A stretch of DNA of 64,000 nt from Lichtheimia corymbifera B2541 (taxonomy: Eukaryota > Mucoromycota > Mucoromycetes > Mucorales > Lichtheimiaceae), in the NCBI GenBank assembly GCA_000697475.1, contig JNEU01000742.1:62001-126000 (forward strand), in the 5' to 3' direction. Below are positions 1 through 10,108 of this stretch, piece after piece (the stretch's first letter is position 1; each line of letters begins with the position of its first letter). The position numbers and the translations under genes were made by a program. The notes below the pieces were generated by a model that was given only the letters and a program-made list of their open reading frames with translations, was not told the DNA's origin and searched no databases.

Positions 1-3000
1 TTGGACATAGGTCTCGATGAAGTTCTGAAGGTTGTTGTGGTAGAGGTAAAGCACCAAGTCGTGGACAAAGTTGAAGCGGTCGCAAACAATGATGAGTGGC
101 AATTGATCGCTGAGCTTGGCTTCCTATAAATGGTATAAGAATGAACACGTCTCCTCATTTCCAATAATGAACCCAATACTTGCCTTCAAAAAGTTCTTGA
201 CCTTCTCAGCATCGTAATAGTTGCTTTCACGGCAAATACGCTCAGCTTCACGAACGTTGCCAGTACGGCATGCTGCCTGGATGTACTTGAAATGCACAAG
301 GGGATCCTGGCTGACATTGACAATGGAGCCCAAATAGTAGTACAAGCCTAATGCAGCGTTATTAGCCATCCATTTTGGTCGTTGTTGTATTCACACCTAC
401 CCTCGTTGCTCTTGAATGACTCGAATAAATCAATAAGGTTGTGTGGCTGAAGTTGCTCAGAGTATTTGATAGCGACTTGCACAACGACTTGGAGATTTTG
501 ACGCAAGTTGTTGGAAAGCATTTCCTTGAGGCACTCCAAGGTTTGATCCACAGACAACGTGCCGAAATAGTTGACGAGCCACTCAGCGTTCATGGCATGG
601 GTGTAGGGAATAACACGCTTAATGTCGTGGATGTCGGTAAAGTGTTCCAAGGCCTAAAGAATTGATGGTTGTCAATATATGATCTCATATCCCTTTTTTC
701 CTTCGTTATTACTTACACGTTGGTACAATCCAGCCTTCTCGCACAAGTTACCAATGGTCATTCGATCGTAGTGAGTGATCATACCAGAGCCCATAATAGC
801 TTCAGCGACTTGAGGAGCGTGCATCAAGTTCATTTCAAGGACACGAGTTTGGAGATTGGCATCTTCAGGGCGATTGGGCTTGAGATAATCCAAACAGAAT
901 GAGGTACCCTCCTGAATCATGTTTTGTGACAAGAACACATCAAAGACCTAATAAAAAAAGTGTAAGTGTTATCCAAACATATGCCATCTTCCTAGTAGTA
1001 TACCTTTTCAGGTTCGATAAGAGGACCATTCTCATCGTTGACAAGACCAGTGGCGAACTTGGTAGCTTGTTCAGGATCGACGCGAGCAATATTGTAAAGC
1101 AATGCGTTATAATCGGGAGTGTAGCCGACAGTTTTGGTGTATGCCAAGATCTTATCATATTGTCTGCTCTCAGCAAAGCACATGACAACCTAAGTGGTCA
1201 CAATCATGATCAATACAATGATCCATCCAAACCATTTTTCCATCATTGAATTACCTTGTTGGGGACATTGGCACGCAAATAGACCGAAGTGGCCAAAGTA
1301 GCATCGTATTGCTTGACAAAATCACCCAATTCCTCGCTGCATTCAAGCTTATCTTCCTTGAGCCACTTTTCCAAAAGCTCCTTGCGGTTCTGGAGGAGAA
1401 TAGGCTTGGAAAGCTCCAATGATTCGTACTTGTTCAAGCCGCCCTTTTCCAAAAGAATACCAAAGTACTGAAGAATAGGCGTCATTTGACCCTGACCAGC
1501 ATTGGGGATTTGGCGGAAACGTTCAATGGTCTCGACAGTACGTAAGATACCCTAGCATCGTATAATCCAATATCAGCCATTTTGTGATCTTCATCCTGAT
1601 GTTATTCCACACCCTACCCGTGGCGAGTTAGCAGCAATCTTTGCAGCTTCACCGTATGCGCCTGATGAAAAGAGTTGGTTGAATCGTTGAATGTACATGT
1701 CATCAGCACCAGGGAGACCACCACGAGAAGCAAGCTTAAAAGCCAATTCCGAGTTGTTAAGGGTCTGAAGGATATAAGGAATAATGGTGTTCTCATCCAA
1801 GCTCACAGAAAGAACCTATGCATTTGCAAATCATTAGCATCCGATATCCCCACCCTTGTTATAACATCATTATACCTGGCCCTTTTTGTTGACACCAACG
1901 ATACCAGAAGATGCTTCATGTTCGGCGGTGACAAAGATGGTTTCATTGCTGATTCGGTTCATGTAAATGGCAGTACCAGTCTCCAAGTCATAAAGGTGAA
2001 TATAACCGCTCTTGGTGATCATATAGATGATGCCATATTTGTTGCTGACTTGCATAGCGACTGGGAAATCGTTCTGATGCTCTGGAGGGAAATAGACCTC
2101 AACGGACTTTTTCTGGAAGGGAGGATTGCCTTCTTGATGATCGACTTCAATGATTTGAAGCTGTTAAGCTCATTGTTAGTATTAAAGTTCATTTTCCGCA
2201 ATGATCACACACACACACATGATGTTATTACCTTTGCAGCGCCAGTAGCAGAGCGTACGGCGAAACTGAAAAGCTTGGTGGGAGCAACAGCATCATCCAA
2301 CTTGAGTTCAGCAAAGGCAGCAGCATGGCCCTCGATAGGTTGACTGACGCCACGTTCTTTGGAATAAAGCTGCATGGAACCAACGACACGATTTTGCTGA
2401 GCCGAGATACCAATAAGGACGAGCCACTTTTGGTCCAATGAGGCGCGGTAGTTGATGATTTGGCAACCTTCAAGGTTTGAATGTCTATCAAAGATCTTGA
2501 CAGGTGCAGTGTTGTTCTCAATCGACCAATGGAATACTGAACGATCCGTAACAATGGCAATCGTCTTGACATCCAACCAACGCCAATATCGAACTTCATC
2601 AGGCATCATGTACGAAGTCAACTTGCTCTTGGTCTCGAGATTGAATACTTGCAACTGGGTAGATGCTATATATCAATCAACATGTTAGATGGTATGATGA
2701 TGATGACGATTATCCACTAACACACTCACCCTTGAGTGCCATAATCTTGGCAGTAGGATGCATAATAACCGAGTCTGCTTGAGATGGGCGTCGCATGACC
2801 TCGTTCTGGTTGGCCATGTCGATGATGACTACTTGAGGTTGGTTGTTTTGTTGCTCTCGAACACAAATGAAGCGGTCTGACTCCATGGTCAAGGTGGTGA
2901 AGCCAATACTCGCCGCATTGACGCCAAGACTTTGGAGCTATTGTTGATAAAGTGGTGGGTGGCAAGAATTGGAAAGACGATTGACCACATCATCTTGTTA

Positions 3001-3099
3001 GCACTCGGAATAAAAAGGAAACGACACAGATGCGCGAATGGAAGGAAGGTTGGTTACCTGTGTATGCTCTTGGAACTTTATAGGAAGTATTTCACTCAT
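1..3099 (-). CDS. CHC1: Clathrin heavy chain, N-terminal half (3' end outside the window)
   Basis: Clathrin heavy chain forms the legs of the triskelion that coats endocytic and trans-Golgi/endosomal vesicles. Exon 1 (3099-3058) starts [12 protein letters not shown] and is joined by a phase-0 intron (3057-2938) to an exon reading [19 protein letters not shown], the typical start of the N-terminal beta-propeller. Further exons give family hallmarks: [19 protein letters not shown] (end of the propeller), [19 protein letters not shown] and [15 protein letters not shown] in the alpha-solenoid (CHCR) legs, and [19 protein letters not shown] at the window edge. About 780 of the usual ~1,680 residues are present, separated by many short introns. 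The missing part should hold the proximal leg and trimerisation domain. The start is well supported by the family N-terminus. No break or frameshift was seen. It is divergent from the alpha-galactosidase gene. Confidence 0.96.
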
Positions 3100-3833
3100 C
3101 TCTTGCTTTTCCTTCCAATGATAGTGGACGAGCTCGAGTGTGAAGGAAGCAGAAGACGGACTTTTTTTCAGTAGCCTGGATAGAGCGCGTCATGACGTGA
3201 GTGGAGACTCTCGGTGTTACACACACGCACACACACATCCACCCGCCGCACACAATACAAAAGCTCCTCTCCTACTATGTGAATGAATGCATGACCTTAT
3301 CTTGATACCATACAACAATACAGATATATTTGCAAACACGCACACACACACATACATGTTACAGCTTTATAATATTATTAAAAATACTCTTTTCCACTAT
3401 GCTTGATCTTCTTGCTGCTGCGGGAAAATGTTTTATCCTCCGCTCTTTTTGCATCATGTTGGAATATGGCTGCTGCATTGAATCACATGGCTATAAAAGT
3501 TGCCAACCATTACACACACGCACATATTATGCTAATTGACAATCCAAGATTAACTTACAAGTGGCAAACAGTATCAGGGCCACCGGGGTTGCTTGGCAAC
3601 CAACACAGCAACTGCCATCGCCGCTCATTGGATGGTTTTCAACAACATCATAGTAGAGAAAAGAAGGAAATGTACATACATAAATGTCGTACATTGCAAT
3701 ATCCTTCACGCATGATTTACCCAGCACTGTAGATTCTGCATCGTTGTTCAAGAATAAAGCCATACAGCCCGCCCAACTCCCGCTATTATTACCTTTCTTT
3801 TCTCCATATCTTATCCTTTCTCTACTGCTTGAC
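3100..3833. other. Divergent intergenic region CHC1 / GH27
   Basis: This is the shared upstream region of two divergent genes. It contains CA-rich microsatellite stretches (around 3217-3250 and 3337-3355), a TATAAAAG at about 3493 on the + strand, and a pyrimidine-rich run just before the GH27 start at 3834. An in-frame ATG at 3684 could extend the GH27 protein. No other gene was seen. Confidence 0.5.
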
Positions 3834-6513
3834 ATGGATTCTAAATCAAAGCTGGCAGCGACTCCTCCTATGGGTTGGTATGTATTCTAAGAACAACAAC
3901 ATCAACAACAACAACATGCAATTGCATTCATCTAATTCTTTCCCTGTAGGAATACCTGGAACAAGTATGGCTGCAACATTAACGAGGATTTGATCAGGGA
4001 AACAGCTGATATCATGGTGGAACACGGTAGCATTTTATCACCATTGGGTACGATACATATTGACTGACACCCATACATAGGTTATCTTGCAGCTGGTTAT
4101 GAATATCTTAATCTTGATGATTGTTGGCAATCCAATGAACGTGATGAAAACGGCACAATCATTGTCGACTCTGAGGCATTTCCTAGTGGTATCAAGGCTC
4201 TCGCAGATTATGTGCATTCACGAGGTACGAAGAAAATGGATACATTGATTCGGTTCTCTAATACGATGTTCTCATCCTCCATCACCATTATTATCACCTT
4301 CCTCCGCGTGGCTCATCAGGTCTTAAGTTCGGCATTTATAGCAGTGCAGGCCGAGAAACATGTGCAGGTAAATGCACATCATCACGCATTTGAGTCTCGA
4401 ATGTTCACTGATGATCATTGCAACAATAGGAAGGATGGCGTCGCTAGGATACGAAAAGCAAGATGCTGTTACATATGCTGAATGGGGTGTCGATTATCTC
4501 AAGGTACAAGACATTTTTGAATGTTTCACCCGCTTTTATTTTCACATCCGCATTATCGTTGCTACACATACAAACTTCAACCTCGGATGCAATGGGACTA
4601 ATATGATCTGCTGTAGTATGACAACTGCAATTGGGGTGAAAATGATGGCCCTGCCCATGTGCGCTTTCAAGCTATGAAGGATGCCATTGAAAAGACTGGA
4701 CGAGACATGTTTTACTCCATATGCTCATGGGGAGCTGGTAAGCATCATCATCATCATCCATATTTGTCTCTGCTGCTATTCAAAGAGCAAACCTTGTTCT
4801 TTTGCAATGTCTAATTGGCTATACGCCGTTTTAAGAAAACACCTGGGATTGGGCATCACAGATGGGACAAAGCTTTCGCACCCATGATGATATCTACAAT
4901 GACTGGAGCTCCATTGTGCAAATCATGGCCGTTCATACCAAATTGACTGATTTTGGTGGTCCTGGTCATTGGGCTGATCCAGGTATATACATCCACATAC
5001 ATACACCCTTCATGGATCAAAAACTCCGTATCTCATGTTAACAAACCAACTTTATAGATATGTTGGAGGTACAACTTGGCTGAGCACCCACGTGCAACGT
5101 TGAGCCGTGTAATGGCAATTGATAATAATCATGAGAGCTTCTATAGATCGGAAATGGACGTCTGAATTACTACGAATCAATAGCACAAATGTCACTTTGG
5201 GCAGCTATGAAGGCACCTCTCATTCTTGGCAACACCTTGGCAGAGATGCCCAAGGAATTGTACGACATTGCCACAAACCCAGAGATCATTGCTGTCAATG
5301 TAAGACGCTGCTGCCTTGTGTCACCTATCATGCTTTCTAACCCCCTTCTTTTTTTTATTACCATTGTACTAGCAAGATCCACTAGGCATTCCTGCACGTC
5401 GTATTCATGGCTCGGGTGCCTACACTGACATTTGGGCTGGTCCATTGGTGAATGATAGTCTCGTAGTCGTTATGGTGAATTGGGATGACTCACCTGGTGG
5501 CATGGTAATCGATGTATCGAAGCCTTGGTCTGTTGGATATCAAGGTCCCAACGTAACTGCAACTGAGCTTTGGAGCGGACAGGTCACCAATGGGTAAGTT
5601 CTTGCACCCTATGCTTCAAAAAATGGATCATTCTAATTTTATTTTTAGCACCACAATTGATGTTTTTCTTGCTTCACATGAAGCAAAAGTATTCAAATTC
5701 ACTGGTGGCACCTTTAACCATAGCAAGCTACCAATGGAACAATGGTCTATTATTGACAATACAGACGAAAAAGTATACCCAGCAGCATCACTAAGCAACA
5801 GTGTCCATGGTTTGGCACGTCGTCGTGGGCTGAAGAAAGCTATTGGTGATGCCTATGTTATCGCTCTTGGCAATGTAAATCCACCTGAAACAGGTGCTCT
5901 CACGTTTCATCAAGTTAAAGGTCGCGGTATTTATGCCATGATAATCACTTATCGAGATTGCTTTAGCTGGGATCCCTGTGGGAATAAGTTTTCGCGTCGA
6001 TGGAATCTGCGAGTCACTGTGAACGACGGCGAACCAACCTGGATTTCGCTTAGGTCATCACATCACTGGTTAGGCCAACAACGCAACCGTTACACCATGG
6101 GCATCGTGTTGACAGAAGGTGAAAACAATGATATCCATTTTGATAACCCCGATGGTTTTGGTAAGTATCATTTTTCATATGCTGATAAATGTCATTGACC
6201 ATTTTTTATTTCAGCACCAAGCATTGAAGGCATCACTCTCCGACGATTAAGAGATCTTCCTGAAGTCGTCGTCGCTGGAAATGGTGACGATGACCATCCA
6301 ACTGCATTTATTCTTTCACCCATGGAATCGGGCGATCCTCTCGCCCCACAAGGAGCCTTGCCTGAGCTCGGTCGTCTCATTGTTGATTACACGTGGGAAT
6401 GGGTTATCTTTGCATTGCTTATCATCTTTGGTGTTTGGCTTGTCAGAATCATCCGTGATCGACGAAGAAGACAACGAAAAGATCTGGAATATATATTGCT
6501 TACAACATCATAG
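3834..6513 (+). CDS. GH27 alpha-galactosidase with C-terminal membrane anchor
   Basis: Predicted glycoside hydrolase family 27 enzyme removing terminal alpha-galactose. Splicing the short introns gives LAATPPMGWNTWNKYGCNI, then YLKYDNCNWGEN with the nucleophile Asp (D of YDNC). RTHDDIYNDW carries the acid/base Asp, placed by alignment with human GLA D231, followed by GGPGHWADPDMLEIGNG. A second beta-rich region (residues ~380-560) contains NPPETGALTFHQVKGRG and resembles an appended carbohydrate-binding sandwich; it ends in a single hydrophobic helix (WEWVIFALLIIFGVWLV) and an Arg-rich tail. A C-terminal anchor is unusual for this family. The start at 3834 lacks a signal peptide. An in-frame ATG at 3684 would add 50 residues with a hydrophobic stretch, but that stretch is pyrimidine-rich and may be 5' leader. 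Family call is firm; N-terminus is uncertain. Confidence 0.93.
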
Positions 6514-6819
6514 AGGATAATAAAGGACCACCAATATACCGCTTTATTAGATAACTTGATAATGCATTAACTAGGACATGTCATATTACCCCGCAAAATA
6601 GACCATGTCGATATAGAAATGTTTACATATTATCAAGCGGAGGATGATGAAGGAACAAGTACAATGGCTAGTTTTTAAACGGAGACTCATCTTTATAGGT
6701 TTTGTCATGGAAATGGTGGAGATATGACCTGAGTTATCGGATTCATGTGAAAGGGCTCAACTTTCTTTAAACTCGTGTATACGACACTCTTCCTCTTTTT
6801 GTCACGTTTCTTCCCCGCA
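6514..6819. other. Intergenic region GH27 / ACADSB
   Basis: Region of 306 bp between two tandem + strand genes, holding the 3' end of one and the promoter of the next. The last 50 bases are pyrimidine-rich. An in-frame ATG at 6775 lies upstream of the chosen acyl-CoA dehydrogenase start. Nothing else was seen. Confidence 0.4.
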
Positions 6820-8518
6820 ATGTTGAGAACTGCTGCTCGCTCCTTTGGCCTCGCTACTCGTGCTCTTCCCAAGAGGTATATTACTTTACTGCCATGCATA
6901 CCACGCGTACCTAACACATATAAACACCTTGCAGAACTTTCACCCATTCCGCCATTGCTCGCAATGCTATACCTGCATCGCTCCAGACTTTTACCGAGGA
7001 GGAGTTAATGCTCAAGGAATCAGGTACAATGACAAGGCTCCCATTTCAAACGCTCTATTCTTTGACTGACTCTTTGTTCTTCCATGTGCTTATTAGTTGC
7101 TCGCTTTGCTCAGGATGTTATCAAGCCGAAGGTCAATGAAATGGATGAAACCGAGCATATGGATGCATCGATCATTAAGGGCTTGTTTGACCAAGGTGTA
7201 AGTTTTTATGCAATGCAGCGCGATAGAATACAGCATCTAAATTTGTAGTCTACTGTAGTTGATGGGTATCGAGACTGAAGCCGAGTATGATGGATCCAAC
7301 TGCTCGTTTACCTCGGCCATCATTGTCATTGAAGGTATCTGTCGGGATAGCTGTCAAGTGATGTAGATTGGCTTACATGGATGATGATGAAACTTTATAG
7401 AACTTGCCAAGGTGGATCCTTCTGTCAGTGTTCTTTGTGATGTCCAAAACACCCTTGTTGGTACTGTGGTTCGCAAGTATGGTAGTGAAGCACTCAAGAG
7501 TCGTTACTTGCCCAAGTTGGCCACCGAGAGCGTGGGAAGCTTTTGCTTGTCGGAATCAGGATCGGGTTCGGATGCTTTTGCTTTGCAAACACGTGCTGTG
7601 GAGAAGGATGATCATTACGTTTTGAACGGCTCCAAGATGTGGATCACCAATTCTGGAGAAGCTGATGTCTTTTTGGTGTTTGCCAACGTGTGAGTAACGA
7701 ATTGGAGGAGGATTCAAACAAAGAAACATGACTAACAATGGGAGAAAATATATACAGTGATCCTTCCAAGGGCTATAAGGGTATCACCTGCTTTGTTGTC
7801 GACAAGTCGATGGGTGTCCAAATTGCCAAAAAGGAGAGCAAGGTATGATAATAATACACAAACTACGTTTATGCAAACATGAGATCTCATCGTCCACATC
7901 CATCCAGCTCGGTATCCGTGCTTCATCCACCTGCGTCCTCAACTTTGACGATATCAAGGTTCCCAAGGAGAATGTTCTCGGTGAAGTCGGCAAGGGCTAC
8001 AAGTATGCCATTGAAATCTTGAACGAAGGCCGTATCGGTATTGCCGCCCAAATGATTGGTCTTGCTCAAGGTGCCTATGATATTGCCTTGCCTTATCTCT
8101 TCCAACGTAAGCAGTTCAACACCAACATTGGCGATTTCCAAGGCATGCAACATCAATATGCTCAGAGTAAGTTGTTGATAAAGGATAAAAGTGGAATGGT
8201 AATGGTGTACTGATGTTTGTTGGGTACATAGTTGCCGTTGAGATCGAAGCTGCTCGCTTGTTGACCTACAATGCTGCCCGTCTCAAGGAAGAAGGTCGCA
8301 ACTTTATCAAGGAGGCTGCCATGGCCAAGCTCTATGCTTCCCAAATTGCTGAAAAGGCTGCCAGCAAGGCTATCGAATGGTGTGGTGGTGTTGGCTTCAC
8401 CCGTGAGTTGGGCGTTGAAAAGTTCTACCGTGATGCAAAGATTGGTGCTATTTATGAGGGTACTAGCAACATCCAGTTGCAGACTATTGCTAAGCTCGTT
8501 TCTGCTCAATACAAGTAA
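6820..8518 (+). CDS. ACADSB: Short/branched-chain acyl-CoA dehydrogenase, mitochondrial
   Basis: FAD enzyme that dehydrogenates short and methyl-branched acyl-CoAs (isoleucine/valine catabolism and beta-oxidation) and passes electrons to ETF. The N-terminus [19 protein letters not shown] is rich in Arg, Ser and Ala and lacks acids, as in a mitochondrial presequence. After splicing come [19 protein letters not shown], the FAD/substrate loop [32 protein letters not shown], and the C-terminal [15 protein letters not shown] with the catalytic Glu of the YEGT motif. Length is about 420 residues, normal for the family. Introns are short and GT-AG. An in-frame upstream ATG at 6775 would put a hydrophobic stretch before the presequence, so 6820 was chosen. 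The subfamily call rests on overall similarity to SBCAD; isovaleryl-CoA dehydrogenase is less likely but not excluded. Confidence 0.93.
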
Positions 8519-8790
8519 AAAATTTCTTAATACCATGTGTAAATTATCACCCAATACATCTGTTCTATGCTTTATTCTCATGAGGATGGCTGTGTACTTA
8601 AGAAAGTGATGATGATTGTTGGAGAACAATGATCCTGGTGTGGATGGGAGTTTAAGGCCATGTATCCACTAAGAATATATACTATGTAGTCCTTGACTGG
8701 AGGCTTTGATTAACAGCAGCAAATAACATGTAGGAAGCGAACGCCTATCAATTGGGATACAGCTTGCAGGGACACCATCCAAACTACCGA

Positions 8791-9111
8791 TCAAACAATG
8801 GCAAACGGTTTTATTAAAAAGATCGATGGGGGTTGTTTCAAACACTTGCAGACCGTATAAAACTTGGGGCCCTTATTAAAACCGGCCTGGTTTACGTAGT
8901 TCCGCTGGTGGTAGTTGTCCAGTCTTTGCCACCCAACAGTCATCGTAACACTTGAGTTTGGCCGATCCTTGTTCTTGCAATCCTTTTGGCAATCCACGTC
9001 CACTTTATGCGAAAAAGCGAATGATCCTACAATTGATCCGTCTTCCTGAGACAATACCGTAAGCGCACACAGGGCAAGGGTAATAATAATAGAGAGCTTG
9101 AAGTTGATCGT
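8791..9111 (-). CDS. Small secreted Cys-containing protein with no ATG start
   Basis: The reading frame encodes a clear signal-peptide-like stretch (FKLSIIITLALCALTVLS) followed by about 85 residues with a CQKDC pair and a CKC pair near the end (VDVDCQKDCKNKD, FYTVCKCLK). A TATATAAA lies at 9152-9159 on the same strand, about 40 bp before the signal peptide. Between the TATA box and the hydrophobic core there is no in-frame ATG; the codons read ACG ATC AAC TTC AAG. The coordinates given start at the ACG. In-frame ATGs further upstream lie beyond the TATA box and would bury the signal peptide behind some 55 residues. Either initiation is near-cognate, an upstream exon supplies the ATG, or the start codon has been lost and this is a young pseudogene. 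Function unknown; not assigned to a family. Confidence 0.45.
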   Translation of the reverse strand, partial: TINFKLSIIITLALCALTVLSQEDGSIVGSFAFSHKVDVDCQKDCKNKDRPNSSVTMTVGWQRLDNYHQRNYVNQAGFNKGPKFYTVCKCLKQPPSIFLIKPFAIV

Positions 9112-9151
9112 GATCTGGTGGTATTGGTAAACTCTGCTGCTCAACCGTACA

Positions 9152-9159
9152 TTTATATA
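9152..9159 (-). promoter_or_regulatory. TATA box of the small secreted protein gene
   Basis: TATATAAA on the minus strand, about 40 bp upstream of the first plausible codon of the secreted protein. The spacing implies that transcription starts close to the reading frame, which makes the missing ATG notable. Confidence 0.5.
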
Positions 9160-10108
9160 ATGGTGGAATTCAAGGGCTCGTGGTATAGCGACTAAATTCA
9201 AGCGATGATGTCGTATACATAGCAGATCAACAAATCGATGCATATCGAATGCTGTCGTTACATCACGGCGCAAATGCTTAAATTTAAATTATGCTTATTG
9301 TATAATCGCTTTCTTGCTGGTTTGGGTGGATTATGTACTAGCGTAACTTTTGAAAAGATTAAGTATGAGAGCGATACGCTCGTTTATTATCAGATGGTCC
9401 ATCCTCACTTGCAAAGGATGCATGTTTTTTCTCTTATTGAAAGCAGAGAAGCTAACATGACGAGTCGTCGGCGTCAGTAAAAATGCCGCGTCTATGCAGT
9501 TTATGTTGTGTACAAGTGTAAAGCAGTCGCAATCCCACGTCGGCTCATCTGACGCAAGTCGAACTCCTTGCTATGCAGGAGTGCATCCAACTCTTTTCTA
9601 AACATTTGGAAAAGAGTGAAACGCCAAATGCGTACGCTATACCATCACGAAAAGGTGTTTAGTGAGTGATCAAGGAGACTGCCACTATACTCAAGTAAAG
9701 GCATATATCCCACGCGATGGGGTTGTGATGTGCAATGGATTATGTAACAGTATTATAGACAGGTGCTTCACAGTCGATGCTAGTTCTAAGATCATGTTAC
9801 TAAAGTATGTCTCTATTTTGATGTGTGGAATGCCCTAGATAACATCGGGCACTACATGTTTACTTGCATGTGCATGTCTGTTGTCATATGCATACGCAAG
9901 CGAGGAGCACTAAAAGTTGGATGATGTTGACAACGATGGTTTGTGAGATTATGTATTTTGCATGTACATCACAGGGGTGGATCGGGCAACTGTAGTATAT
10001 ACAGCGTTCTTTGATGATAGCGAATTAAGTAGATCCGATAAATCGATAATAGATACAACAGCATTGTGGAGTAGATGATTTATTAGGTGGTGTTATAAAA
10101 AAAGTATC
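9160..10108. other. Intergenic region without a recognised gene
   Basis: No gene, RNA or repeat could be supported here. Open frames are short with no recognisable motifs. It separates the 3' end of nicastrin from the upstream side of the small secreted protein gene. Confidence 0.4.

Noticed and set aside
3684..3833. N-terminal extension of the GH27 protein from the ATG at 3684
   Set aside because: The hydrophobic residues come from a pyrimidine-rich stretch typical of leaders here; kept only as an alternative.
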